A stretch of DNA of 64,000 bases from Bryobacteraceae bacterium (GTDB lineage Bacteria; Acidobacteriota; Terriglobia; Bryobacterales; Bryobacteraceae), in the NCBI GenBank assembly GCA_030039005.1, contig JASHQT010000049.1, forward strand, positions 1 through 64,000. The letters are read 5' to 3'. Positions 49,345-57,636 of the stretch are shown in pieces; the stretch's first letter is position 1; the number at the start of each line of letters is the position of its first letter. The notes below the pieces were generated by a model, which saw only the letters and a program-made list of their open reading frames with translations, made no database searches and was not told the origin of the DNA. A program made the translations under genes and the position numbers.

Positions 49345-50481
49345 TCAGGGTCCCGGGAACGCCACGGAGCGAAGAACGAGGGAAACGAGCTCGCTTTGGC
49401 GAGTGGTGGCGGTCTTGGTGAAGATTCGTTTGATGTGCGTCCGTACGGTTTCGATGGAAGTCTTCGACTCAGCAGCGATTTCCTCGGCGCTTTGGCCAAA
49501 CGTCAGCCTCGCGCATACCCGCGCTTCGGCCGGAGTGAACTGGAAAAATTCGCGCAGGACTTGGGGGTCGGGCCACGAGGCAGCGGTATCGATGAGAATG
49601 ATGCTGACGGCGGGTACCGCGATTCCTAGGGGTACCAGAGGGCGCGAGTCATTCATCGGCATCAGCAGCATGCGATAGGGTTTGCGCCGCGAAGGCCGGG
49701 AAATCTCCAGCCGGCGCAGCGGGGCCGACGGAGCCGTGAGCCCCTCCATCGCGCTGGCGAGTTCTCTGTCGCACCGGGCGACCGTCGCGGCAATGCGCCC
49801 TTTTCTAACGCAAAGGCCGTCCTGATCGGAGAAAATGGCACGGGCCGCCTTGTTGGAGTAAAGAACGCGGCGGCCGGCATCGGTCAGAAGGAAGGCGTTT
49901 GGGTAGCGTTCCAGGTGGGCGGTGAAGGTGGCGACCCGGCGGCGCAATGAGCCGAGCTCGCCGTGCAGTACAGCGGCCTGCTTCAAATGCGGCATCAACA
50001 GGCGAAGGATTGACTTTTCCGCTTCCCCGAAGGGTCCTGCCGCTTGGCCGCGATGAGCGCTGATGATAGACCTATCCGCCTGCGACGCAAGGATGACGCC
50101 TCCCATCGAGTGAATGCAGTCTCGCGGCGCGTAGAACTCTCGAAACATGGTGCTCGATTCGAATGCGTCTCTCGGGCAGAGGTCGTGATCGGCTGCCACC
50201 GTGCCTTCGGGGGACATCAGCGAGACAGGAAGAAGCGGGTCCTGCGGGCCGTAGCGATCCGTATACAAGTGGATGTCTTCGTCCGGCCATCCGTGCCATT
50301 GGACCACGGAGAACTCGTCGCCATCGGGATGGCTGATCAATAGAGCGCAGCGCGGAGTGTTAACAGCGCGGGCGAACGCGTCCAAAAATGCCGGCCAGCG
50401 CGAGCCGTCATGTACGGAAGCGTAGGCCAGGCCGATGAGTTGGTGTACGGCGCTGTCGTGAAGCGGAAACCCTTTGGACAT
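49345..50481 (-). CDS. LuxR-type HTH regulator with N-terminal sensory region
   Basis: 378 residues. The C-terminal DNA-binding domain is FTPAEARVCARLTFGQSAEE, IAAESKTSIETVRTHIKRIF and TKTATTRQSELVSLVL. The N-terminal 170 residues (LAYASVHDGSRWPAFLDAFA ... MGGVILASQADRSIISAHR) resemble GAF-like or autoinducer-type sensory domains. A PAS-like middle (ERYPNAFLLTDAGRRVLYSN) follows. There is no receiver Asp, so it is a one-component regulator. It is divergent from the PQQ propeller gene at 50611 across a 129-bp gap, making that gene a candidate target. Confidence 0.82.
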   Translation of the reverse strand: MSKGFPLHDSAVHQLIGLAYASVHDGSRWPAFLDAFARAVNTPRCALLISHPDGDEFSVVQWHGWPDEDIHLYTDRYGPQDPLLPVSLMSPEGTVAADHDLCPRDAFESSTMFREFYAPRDCIHSMGGVILASQADRSIISAHRGQAAGPFGEAEKSILRLLMPHLKQAAVLHGELGSLRRRVATFTAHLERYPNAFLLTDAGRRVLYSNKAARAIFSDQDGLCVRKGRIAATVARCDRELASAMEGLTAPSAPLRRLEISRPSRRKPYRMLLMPMNDSRPLVPLGIAVPAVSIILIDTAASWPDPQVLREFFQFTPAEARVCARLTFGQSAEEIAAESKTSIETVRTHIKRIFTKTATTRQSELVSLVLRSVAFPGP

Positions 50482-50610
50482 CGCAGGATGGACTCGCCTT
50501 GATGCAGTGAATTGTACCGCACGGATCCCGCTTTGCGGCCTCGTCCGCTGCTAGCTCCTTTTCGCCCTTCGCGCCCCTAACAGGCGGAACACTGAATCAA
50601 GGAACTATGA

Positions 50611-52065
50611 TTGAGTCTGATGCTCTGTGGTGTCAACATCCCGGCGCAATCGGTCGCTTGGCTTCTTTTTTTGGTTCAGTTCGGGAGCACCAGAATCGCT
50701 GTCGAACGAACTGCGCACGGCGCGGATTGGCCTCAATTCGGCTGGGACGTCGCGAGCAGCGGAGCCTCCCATGCGTTGACGGGCATCCATTCCCGCGATC
50801 TTGCTTCCCTCGTACGGCGCCAGGTCCAGATCGATGGCACCGTGGATGCCTCTACCATTTACCTTCGTGGTGTGACTGTAAACGGATCGCTGCACGATGT
50901 ATTCTTCATGACGACTACTTACGGGAAAACGATCGCGCTCGACGCCAGTAGCGACGCAGTTTTATGGGAATACACGCCCACCGATTACACGACTTGGGCC
51001 GGTACGGCTCAGATCACCACGAGCACGCCGGCGGCTGATCCGGACCGGCAATACATTTACGCCGCGGCTCCGGATGGGAATGTTCGGAAGCTGGCGATCG
51101 CCAACGGGCAAATGGTTTGGACAACGGCCATCACCTTGCTCCCTCCGTTCGAGAAAATCGCTTCGCCGCTCAAGGTCTTCGACGGGAAGGTCATTGCCGT
51201 CACCGGTGGCTACATTGGCGATGCGCCGCCATACCAGGGACACGTCGCCATCGTTGACGCTCAGAGCGGCAACCTTCTTCACGTCTGGAACTCTCTTTGT
51301 AGCAATCGCGCCGGGTTGATGGATCCCTCCTCCTGCGCGAATACCCGATCGGCGATTTGGGGCCGCGCGGGAGCGGTGATTGACTCTTCCAGCGGCAACA
51401 TTTTCGTCGCCACGGGTAACGGGCCGTACGACGGGTCGATGAATTGGGGCGACTCGGTGATCGAACTGAGCGCGGACGCGACTCAAATCCTCGGTAACTA
51501 CACACCGGCGGATAACACGCAACTGGACGACGGCGACGTTGACTTGGGTTCTACATCCCCGGTGTTGTTGAGTCCGGGAATTGTGGCGCAAGGTGGCAAG
51601 GACGGCTTGATCCGGACGCTCAGCACGGAGTCTATTGGCGGCACGGCTCCGCATGTCGGCGGCGAGTTGCAAATCATGTCCACGCCTTCAGGCAACCTGT
51701 TGTTTACCGCGCCGGCAGTTTGGAAGGACAATGGCCACACCTGGATGTTCGCTGCCGATGGCGGGGGAACCGCAGCCTGGACGTTCAGCAACGGAACTCT
51801 CACGAAGATGTGGAGCAACTCGACCGGCGGAACCAGTCCGATCGTGGCCGGCGGGCTGCTCTACGTCTACAATCCGCAAGGTGGCCTTTACGTTTACGAT
51901 CCTGTGCAGGGCACCGAGCTAGGCACCCTTACGAGCGGCGGCGGACATTGGAACAGTCCGATCGTGGTGGACGGCAGAATCGTTTTGCCCGAAGGCAGCG
52001 CCAATGACCGCGCGACCTCCGGTGTGCTGGACGTATGGACGCTCCCCGGTCTTCCTGGCCGGTAA
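50611..52065 (+). CDS. Secreted PQQ-type beta-propeller protein
   Basis: 484 residues from TTG 50611, which has AAGGA 7 bp upstream; ATG 50620 is the alternative. Hydrophobic leader MLCGVNIPAQSVAWLLFLVQ. Propeller blades are visible: TTYGKTIALDASSDAVLWEY, YIYAAAPDGNVRKLAIANGQ, GHVAIVDAQSGNLLHVWN, LLYVYNPQGGLYVYDPVQGT. A motif ATGNGPYDGSMNWGDSVIEL is as in quinoprotein-like propellers. Without a visible disulfide or haem domain it may be a pyrroloquinoline-type enzyme or a structural propeller. Divergent from the LuxR-type regulator. Confidence 0.75.
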   Translation: MSLMLCGVNIPAQSVAWLLFLVQFGSTRIAVERTAHGADWPQFGWDVASSGASHALTGIHSRDLASLVRRQVQIDGTVDASTIYLRGVTVNGSLHDVFFMTTTYGKTIALDASSDAVLWEYTPTDYTTWAGTAQITTSTPAADPDRQYIYAAAPDGNVRKLAIANGQMVWTTAITLLPPFEKIASPLKVFDGKVIAVTGGYIGDAPPYQGHVAIVDAQSGNLLHVWNSLCSNRAGLMDPSSCANTRSAIWGRAGAVIDSSSGNIFVATGNGPYDGSMNWGDSVIELSADATQILGNYTPADNTQLDDGDVDLGSTSPVLLSPGIVAQGGKDGLIRTLSTESIGGTAPHVGGELQIMSTPSGNLLFTAPAVWKDNGHTWMFAADGGGTAAWTFSNGTLTKMWSNSTGGTSPIVAGGLLYVYNPQGGLYVYDPVQGTELGTLTSGGGHWNSPIVVDGRIVLPEGSANDRATSGVLDVWTLPGLPGR

Positions 52066-52208
52066 CCGCGCAATGACGGACGTTGGGTCAGCTCGACTAC
52101 AGGTCCTATCGCAGCTCATTATGGGAGCGAAAGCCAATCGCGAGCCTGAGCGGCCGGCTCCGTAAGCACGGTCCACGACAATGCGGCGGCGTCGAAGAGC
52201 GTCGTTAG

Positions 52209-53630
52209 TTATTTGGGGGCATTTACGAGGGCGATGGCGACCCCATCCCAATCCTGGATCCCTGTGTCTTTGGGCGGCTCGTTGCGCATCGCCACAATCC
52301 CCAGGTTCTTGTGATTAACGTCGAAATGTTCTTCCAGATAGCTACGCACCAACTCGGCGCGCTCTCGCGACGCAATAAACTGCTGTGCCGGCGGTCCCTG
52401 GACTGCATAACCCTCGACGACAATCGTGTCGTAAGGCAGTGTATCTACGACCGGACCAATCTCGGTGTCGATTACACGGCATCCGGCCGGCGTGAGCCGC
52501 TGGGTTCCATCCGGGCCCGCCTGGAAGACTTCGGTGCCGCGCAGCCAAAGGCGCTTGGAAATAAGCTTCTGAAGGCCCTTTTGCTGCAGATAGTCTTCGC
52601 GCGTTAGTTCAGCCACATTGTAGTAGCCGCGCCGCTTGAAAAACCCTCGCAAGAAGAAATTGTGCTTCAGTGCTTCGGTATCATCCTGCAGATTGGAAGT
52701 GGCTTGGTTCAGATTAGAGAGGGTATTGCGTATGTTTTGCGCGCCGCTCTGACCGAAATCGTCGTTGCCCAGCGCTTCTTTCAGGGTGCTATTCAGCCGG
52801 CTCGTTATCTCTTGCGTGTTCTCAAGTACCGCCTGGACTCTGGCGCCCAAATCACGGGATTGGAAATCAGCCACCAACCCATTCACTCGATCGGAGGCCT
52901 GTTCGAGGTTGGCAGTCAATTGCTTGGCATTGGCGAGCGTGTCCTCAATTTGCTTTCTGGCCTTCTCGTCTTTAAGCAGGAGGCCCGCCGGGCCTTTGCC
53001 GTTCTGAAGATCTGAAACCAGGAGGTTGAGATTGCTGGCGATCCGAACTCCGTCCCCGGCGATCTTGTTGATCTGGGGTCTGAGACCCACAACCATTCCA
53101 TCCGCGTCCCGAAGGGTTTTGGTCATCGTGGTCAATGTCACATCCGCATGGCCGCGCAGGTCCTTGATGGTGTCGTCCAGATCGCTCAACACCCCCGAAC
53201 CTTTGTCAAGCAATGCTGTGAGGTCGGGTGCTTCCTTGCCCTTCAGAATCGTACCCGGCTTGGCCTCGGGCGCACGATCGCTCCCCTTGGCGATGGAAAT
53301 ATATTTATCGCCAACCACCCCTTGGGTCTCGATGGCGGCTACCGAATCGGTGCGGACCATGCCCCTCACCTTATCGCTGATCTGAAGTTCCAATCGGAAC
53401 TTGCCGGATGGCGACTGTGGGATCTCAATTCTTTTCACCTGCCCGGCATCGAGTCCTTGCACGCGAACCTTCGCGCCGTTCCCCACACCGCTCAGGCTGG
53501 AAAATTCGGCATAGATGTCGATGTGCTTCGCAAACAGGTTCTGACGGCTGCCGACAAGAAACAGAATTCCGGTAAACAGAGCAAACGCGAGGATGATAAA
53601 TAGCCCCGTAGTCCACACTCGAGTGTTCAT
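52209..53630 (-). CDS. MCE/MlaD-family lipid-transfer protein with OmpA-like C-terminal region
   Basis: 473 residues. One N-terminal TM helix (GLFIILAFALFTGILFLVG), the single MCE domain at about 38-115 (YAEFSSLSGVGNGAKVRVQG, GVVGDKYISIAKG), and a long alpha-helical stretch to about 320 (LTANLEQASDRVNGLVADFQ). A basic linker (LRGFFKRRGYYN) follows, then a C-terminal region with OmpA-like signatures (TIVVEGYA, ASRERAELVRSYLEEHF, DGVAIALV). The MCE part forms the periplasmic lipid channel of an Mla-type ABC system. The OmpA-like part could touch peptidoglycan. It follows the mlaF-like ATPase gene by 6 bp. Confidence 0.85.
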   Translation of the reverse strand: MNTRVWTTGLFIILAFALFTGILFLVGSRQNLFAKHIDIYAEFSSLSGVGNGAKVRVQGLDAGQVKRIEIPQSPSGKFRLELQISDKVRGMVRTDSVAAIETQGVVGDKYISIAKGSDRAPEAKPGTILKGKEAPDLTALLDKGSGVLSDLDDTIKDLRGHADVTLTTMTKTLRDADGMVVGLRPQINKIAGDGVRIASNLNLLVSDLQNGKGPAGLLLKDEKARKQIEDTLANAKQLTANLEQASDRVNGLVADFQSRDLGARVQAVLENTQEITSRLNSTLKEALGNDDFGQSGAQNIRNTLSNLNQATSNLQDDTEALKHNFFLRGFFKRRGYYNVAELTREDYLQQKGLQKLISKRLWLRGTEVFQAGPDGTQRLTPAGCRVIDTEIGPVVDTLPYDTIVVEGYAVQGPPAQQFIASRERAELVRSYLEEHFDVNHKNLGIVAMRNEPPKDTGIQDWDGVAIALVNAPK

Positions 53631-53636
53631 GGTTTT

Positions 53637-54374
53637 CTAATCCTCGGAGACGAGCCGCCGAACGAACTCGTTATCGCTGCTTTCCAACTCCCGAAGCGGC
53701 CCCAAGGCAAGCAGGTGACCTTTATCCAGGACGGCGACTCGGTCTCCTACGTGCCTTGCTTCCCGCACGTCGTGGGTCACGATGATCATCGTGACCCTCC
53801 CTTTTAAGCGGAGCAACAGTTCGTCGATCTCCGAGGCCGTAACGCGGTCCAGCCCGCTGCTCGGCTCATCGATCAACAGAATGCTGGGCTCCAGGATCAG
53901 CGCTCGCGCCAAGCCCGCTCGTTTTCGCATACCACCGGAGAGCGCCGCCGGCATGGTGTAACGCGCATCGGCGAGACCCACGGCTGCCAGTTCGCGCTGG
54001 ACGGTCTGATCGATCTCATCCTTCGACTTGTGCGTGAAGCGCATCAACAGCACCGCGAGATTGTCATTGAGCGAATAGGAATCGAACAACGCGGCGCTCT
54101 GGAACATGTAGCCCATTTTGCGCCGTACCGAGGAGAGCCCGTCTTCATCGAGATCGACAATGTTCTGTCCCGCGATCGATATCACTCCCCGATCCGGGCG
54201 CATCAACCCAATTGTCAGTTTGAGCGTGACGCTTTTCCCCGTGCCGCTGCGGCCCATCAAGCATAGAACCTCGCCTGGCTTGATCTCAAAAGACACGTCA
54301 TCCAGCACCTTGTGGCTGTTAAAGCTCTTTGACACCCCTTGGAACGAAATGGTCAGGCAGCGCGGATCGATCAT
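53637..54374 (-). CDS. mlaF: MlaF-type ABC transporter ATPase
   Basis: 245 residues with complete ABC ATPase motifs: Walker A GRSGTGKSV, Q-loop region MFQSAALFDSYSLNDN, signature LSGGMRKRAGLARAL, Walker B SILLIDEPSSGLD and the H-loop MIIVTHD. The RKRAGLARAL wording after the signature is typical of MlaF/Ttg2A. It powers phospholipid (or related hydrophobic solute) movement across the envelope with the permease encoded upstream, whose stop it overlaps by 4 bp, and the MCE protein downstream. No mlaB (STAS) or mlaC gene is present in the cluster. Confidence 0.92.
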   Translation of the reverse strand: MIDPRCLTISFQGVSKSFNSHKVLDDVSFEIKPGEVLCLMGRSGTGKSVTLKLTIGLMRPDRGVISIAGQNIVDLDEDGLSSVRRKMGYMFQSAALFDSYSLNDNLAVLLMRFTHKSKDEIDQTVQRELAAVGLADARYTMPAALSGGMRKRAGLARALILEPSILLIDEPSSGLDRVTASEIDELLLRLKGRVTMIIVTHDVREARHVGDRVAVLDKGHLLALGPLRELESSDNEFVRRLVSED

Positions 54375-55132
54375 ACGGCGGTATTCGGAAACAGAAAGAA
54401 AATGAACTTGACCATCGTGACGTCAGACAGAATGATTAGCAGTGACGACACGACAACGCTGTTGGTGGCGGCCCGGCCTACTCCGATCGAACCTTCATCG
54501 GTTGTGTACCCGTAATAGCCGGACACCAGAGCGATAATAAAGCCGAACACGGCCGTTTTCAGCGTCGGCGGAATCACGCCTGCCCACGCGAGGTTGTTGA
54601 AGGCGTGATTTAGAAACAGCGTCAACGACATGTGCGAAGTCTGGTTCTCCACGAGAAAACCGCCAACCAGCCCGCAGACATCGGTGAAGATGGTGAGCAG
54701 AGGCAGCACCATCACGCACGCGATGATGCGAGGGATCACAAGGAACTTGAAGGAATCGATGGAGAGCGCTTCAACGGCGTCTATTTGCTCGGTGGCGCGC
54801 ATATTCGCAATTTCTGCTCCTATCCCCGCTCCGACGCGCCCAGCCACCAGTAACCCAGTGATCAACGGGCCGATCTCATTGAAAAACGCCTGCGATTGTA
54901 CAGCCGGAATGAGGGCTTCGGCGCCGAACTCAACCAGGGAACCGCGCGTGTGCAGCGTGAGGATAACCCCCAGCGCAAAGCCCGAAGCGGCAACCAGCGG
55001 CAATGATTGCCACCCGGCCGACTCCATATTGCGCCAGACTTGGGCAAATTCAAATGGCCGGCGCAAGCCGCGCCGTACGCCGCGGCTTGCGAACACGCCA
55101 AGTTGACCAATTAAGTCGATGTAATTTGCCAT
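54371..55132 (-). CDS. mlaE: MlaE-type ABC transporter permease
   Basis: 253 residues with five or six TM segments and the MlaE family core: LGVILTLHTRGSLVEFGAEA, GPLITGLLVAGRVGAGIGAE, IANMRATEQIDAVEALSIDS, VIPRIIACVMVLPLLTIFTD and GYYGYTTDEGSIGVGRAATN. It forms the membrane part of the Mla-like lipid transporter. It is the first gene of the mlaE-mlaF-mlaD-like unit. A SYLF-domain lipid-binding gene precedes it on the same strand after a 98-bp gap. Confidence 0.92.
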   Translation of the reverse strand: MANYIDLIGQLGVFASRGVRRGLRRPFEFAQVWRNMESAGWQSLPLVAASGFALGVILTLHTRGSLVEFGAEALIPAVQSQAFFNEIGPLITGLLVAGRVGAGIGAEIANMRATEQIDAVEALSIDSFKFLVIPRIIACVMVLPLLTIFTDVCGLVGGFLVENQTSHMSLTLFLNHAFNNLAWAGVIPPTLKTAVFGFIIALVSGYYGYTTDEGSIGVGRAATNSVVVSSLLIILSDVTMVKFIFFLFPNTAV

Positions 55133-55230
55133 AATTATTTCTCACCGCCATTCGACCCTAACGCCGAGCCGCCGCGATCGCCCAATGCCGCCACCCGATC
55201 CCGGCGGATCGTTGAAGTCCAGTGCTGTTA

Positions 55231-55881
55231 TCAATGACCTGCCGGGTTGAGACTAGCGACGAACCCTTGCGCCGCAGGCGGGGCTGTCACTGCGCCGTCC
55301 ACGATTTCGCCGTTTGTCACAGGCTTGCCGTAAAGCGCCTTATCGCTGGAATCGTCCGGTTTAATTGTTGCGCCGTCGAGTCCAAAGCCGGCAAACAGCC
55401 CCTTGGTATGCGAGAAGAAAACAATTTGTGTGTTTGTATCGTCGTGAGCCGATTTACCGTTTCCCCAGGCCGCGGAGGCGTCTGCACCCATGGTGAAGCG
55501 GTCGGAAAGGAGCTTCGGCCGCAGATTCTTGTCCCTCGACAACATCACGAGGTCGATGTTCTCGCCGCCGATCTGGACGCCCAGGCTGCTCGCTTCTAGC
55601 GAGATCGCGCCCGGCGCCGACCACTGGCCATCGGCGTTGCGGCAGGAAATGAATCCCCGTCCGAAGCCGACACCGACCACCGCGGCGCCCTTCTTGAAAC
55701 CAGGGATCACTGCAATACAATCCGCGGAGGCAAGTTGGTCCGACTTGATCCCGTCTCGAGTGTCTGTCAACTTCGCGAGTACGCCCGCGGCCTTGTTCAA
55801 CCGCGCCGTGGTATCATCCGCGGCCGTCGCTGCCATTGCGGCGGCAAGTGTCAACAACAAAGAACATTTTAGACTTCGCAT
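55231..55881 (-). CDS. SYLF (YSC84-like) domain lipid-binding secreted protein
   Basis: 216 residues from ATG 55881, set by AAGGAGG about 9 bp upstream and followed by a signal peptide (MRSLKCSLLLTLAAAMAATA). The SYLF core is visible as ADCIAVIPGFKKGAAVVGVG / FGRGFISCR, then GVQIGGENIDLVMLSRDKNL, FTMGADASAAWGNG and IVFFSHTKGLFAGFGLDGAT. The domain binds phosphoinositides in eukaryotes; bacterial copies are periplasmic of unknown role. Neighbouring mlaE-mlaF-mlaD genes on the same strand suggest an envelope-lipid function. Confidence 0.88.
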   Translation of the reverse strand: MRSLKCSLLLTLAAAMAATAADDTTARLNKAAGVLAKLTDTRDGIKSDQLASADCIAVIPGFKKGAAVVGVGFGRGFISCRNADGQWSAPGAISLEASSLGVQIGGENIDLVMLSRDKNLRPKLLSDRFTMGADASAAWGNGKSAHDDTNTQIVFFSHTKGLFAGFGLDGATIKPDDSSDKALYGKPVTNGEIVDGAVTAPPAAQGFVASLNPAGH

Positions 55882-56511
55882 GGTGTTGTTCCTCCTTCTG
55901 GCCGGACTGATTCTCGAACAGTCCGGCTGGTGCAATTCTGTTAAAACCGGCGCCAACTGTTCGCGCTGCTTTTCTTCGACCTATCCACCGCTAGCGCCGG
56001 ATGGTTGGGAGCACGTAGATTTCCATGGCGCCGCAATAGAGCAGGCCCGCATATGCAGCCACTTAGCGCCGGGAAATATGATTTCTGGATGGCGGGACGC
56101 CGGTCTTTGGACACATACGTCAATTGGCTGTCAATACGAGCAAGTGCTGTCCCTTCCTCTGCGTCGCCGAAGTTCGATCCGAAAATCCGGGCTTCCGGCG
56201 GGTCCCAGAGACAGCGGCGAGCGCCGATCGAGCTGATAGGGCCTGAATCGCGGCCTTCATATGACCGACTGCACCAACGCGAGTCGCACCCAACCGATGA
56301 ATCTCCAAACACTGGATGGGGATCACGAGCTGTTGGGTGCGCTCGGGGTGCCGCGACCCTGGAATCGCTTCAGGCGGTTTGACGGAGATCCCGATGGCCG
56401 AGGACGTCACAAGCAAGAAGCCACGCCGTTCGTGAAAGCGGTTCGCGTCACAATCCACGTCACAAAACTGCGCGTCAACGGGATTCAGTGCCGGCGAGTT
56501 ATTGAGGGAAA
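55882..56511. other. Gene-poor stretch left of the tRNA-Pro scar
   Basis: 630 bp with no coding frame I can support; the short frames here lack ribosome-binding sites and family features. It may be the decayed flank of an integration site. No RNA gene or terminator was recognised. Confidence 0.5.
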
Positions 56512-56556
56512 TGGTCGGGGCGAGTGGATTCGAACCACCGACCTCCTGGTCCCGAA
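56512..56556 (-). other. tRNA-Pro(CGG) 3' fragment, probable att site of an integrated element
   Basis: Read on the minus strand, these 45 nt reproduce tRNA-Pro from anticodon-loop position 32 to the CCA end. They comprise the loop TTCGGGA (anticodon CGG), CCAGG for the 3' anticodon stem, AGGTC as the variable region, the T arm GGTGG-TTCGAAT-CCACT, the 3' acceptor strand CGCCCCG, A73 and CCA. The 5' half is missing: the sequence before the loop (CAAGA) does not pair with CCAGG, and no CGGGGCG acceptor strand lies upstream. A truncated 3' end with encoded CCA is what site-specific integration into a tRNA gene leaves at the distal end of an element. The element would lie to the right, at higher coordinates. 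Confidence 0.7.
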
Positions 56557-56856
56557 TCTTGCTGCCTTCGCCATCTCCTTGAGTACAGGACCAAATATTT
56601 TGGTAAGAAATATCAGTTTAAAGTGTGGCATACCGGAACTCGTCGAAGTTTACCGTTAGCTTCACCAGACGCAGTCCCAACACGCCCCCATGGAAACCCG
56701 ACGGTTAGTTTTGGGGATCGGCCGGCGGTCGCAGCCACGTATTGCAGCTCTCAAAGTTGAGGCCGCCGCCGGGCTTCCAGCGCCGCCGGTCGGTCATACG
56801 CTCGAATCCGTTTGCGTTACCGAAATCTGCCAGTGATACTGCGGACGGGCGAATGG
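56557..56856. other. Non-coding stretch right of the tRNA-Pro scar
   Basis: 300 bp including an AT-rich patch unlike the surroundings, with a 6-bp inverted repeat ACCAAA-TAT-TTTGGT at 56590-56604, 34 bp from the scar. No integrase or supported coding frame. The frames that run through the tRNA fragment are artefacts of its antisense. Confidence 0.5.
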
Positions 56857-57636
56857 CTAGCCCGGCTTCGGTTCGCAAGGCACCGGTCTCCACTTCGACT
56901 GGTCCGGCTCGCGTTTGAAATGCGTGCTGGTAACGAAAGGTTGGTTTAAGTAATGCGGATCTTCCACGATGGTGAAGACAATCAACCAGTCCGTTCCATA
57001 GGCTGTGAATCGATCGAAGTATTCGGTCATGGTGGTGTCTTCGCTGTAAGGCACACCGTTTTTGCGGAGATATCCGGCCTTGAGATTCGTGGTGCGCACC
57101 TTCAGAGCGCCGGGGATGCCGGGCCCATGCTGAAGACTCACGCCGAGACCGCCGGGCTGCGCAATGCGATCCCACTCGGCCGCCGAGTCTCCTTGCCAGG
57201 TGCGCTCCGTAGGTGCCTTGCGGGTCTTGTCGAAATATAGATAGCGCGTTTGTTCTCCCGCGTCGGTATCGATGCGCAAAGTGGTGTCGTTCTCCCAAGT
57301 AATGTGCAGTCGGCCCGGGACGCGCATGATGGCCGCGGCGCCATAGGGCTTGCAGCCGTCCGCCGCCAATTGGGAGCGGTCCCAAGTATCTGCGAGCTTG
57401 CGGCCTTCGGGGCTCAACGGAACACTTGAATAATCCCCTTTTTTCGGGATCAGCATGCGCCAGCGCCAATCTTCGGTAACCACAGAAACCCAGTTCCCCG
57501 TCAAATCGATCGGCGCTGCTTCCTTAGGAGTTTTGGGAGCTGGCGCTGGTGGCGGAGAAGCCGTCCGCTGCTGCGGAGCCGTCCGCATACAGAAGATCAG
57601 CGCGAGTAAAGCTACCACGACCGTTTGTCGCTTCAT
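56857..57636 (-). CDS. Secreted protein of the GHWEGD-related family
   Basis: 259 residues with signal peptide (MKRQTVVVALLALIFCMRTA) and a proline-rich linker. The body begins with IDLTGNWVSVVTEDWRWRML. The later half (RTWQGDSAAEWD, LKVRTTNLKAGYLRKNGVPY, DTTMTEYFDRFTAYG, TIVEDPHYLNQPFV) aligns by eye with the N-terminal domain of the next protein upstream (TGHWERNMLVVETTHIKTGW, ATMTEFYTRYG, FVNDPVYLDEPFI). The canonical GHWEGD motif is eroded to AAEWDRI. Its start overlaps the upstream gene stop by 4 bp (ATGA), so the two are translationally coupled paralogues. Function unknown. Confidence 0.75.
   Translation of the reverse strand: MKRQTVVVALLALIFCMRTAPQQRTASPPPAPAPKTPKEAAPIDLTGNWVSVVTEDWRWRMLIPKKGDYSSVPLSPEGRKLADTWDRSQLAADGCKPYGAAAIMRVPGRLHITWENDTTLRIDTDAGEQTRYLYFDKTRKAPTERTWQGDSAAEWDRIAQPGGLGVSLQHGPGIPGALKVRTTNLKAGYLRKNGVPYSEDTTMTEYFDRFTAYGTDWLIVFTIVEDPHYLNQPFVTSTHFKREPDQSKWRPVPCEPKPG

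Noticed and set aside
56512..56640. A complete tRNA-Pro gene
   Set aside because: The sequence upstream of the anticodon loop cannot form the anticodon stem, and no 5' acceptor strand or D arm is present, so only a fragment is supported.
56261..56760. Open frames containing [15 protein letters not shown] or [15 protein letters not shown] peptides
   Set aside because: These peptides are the classic antisense translation of a tRNA-Pro 3' end; the DNA here is the tRNA fragment, so the frames are not genes.
56705..57469. 254-residue minus-strand frame overlapping the 259-residue secreted protein
   Set aside because: Arg/His-rich composition without family features. The overlapping frame has a signal peptide, a coupled start and homology to its neighbour.
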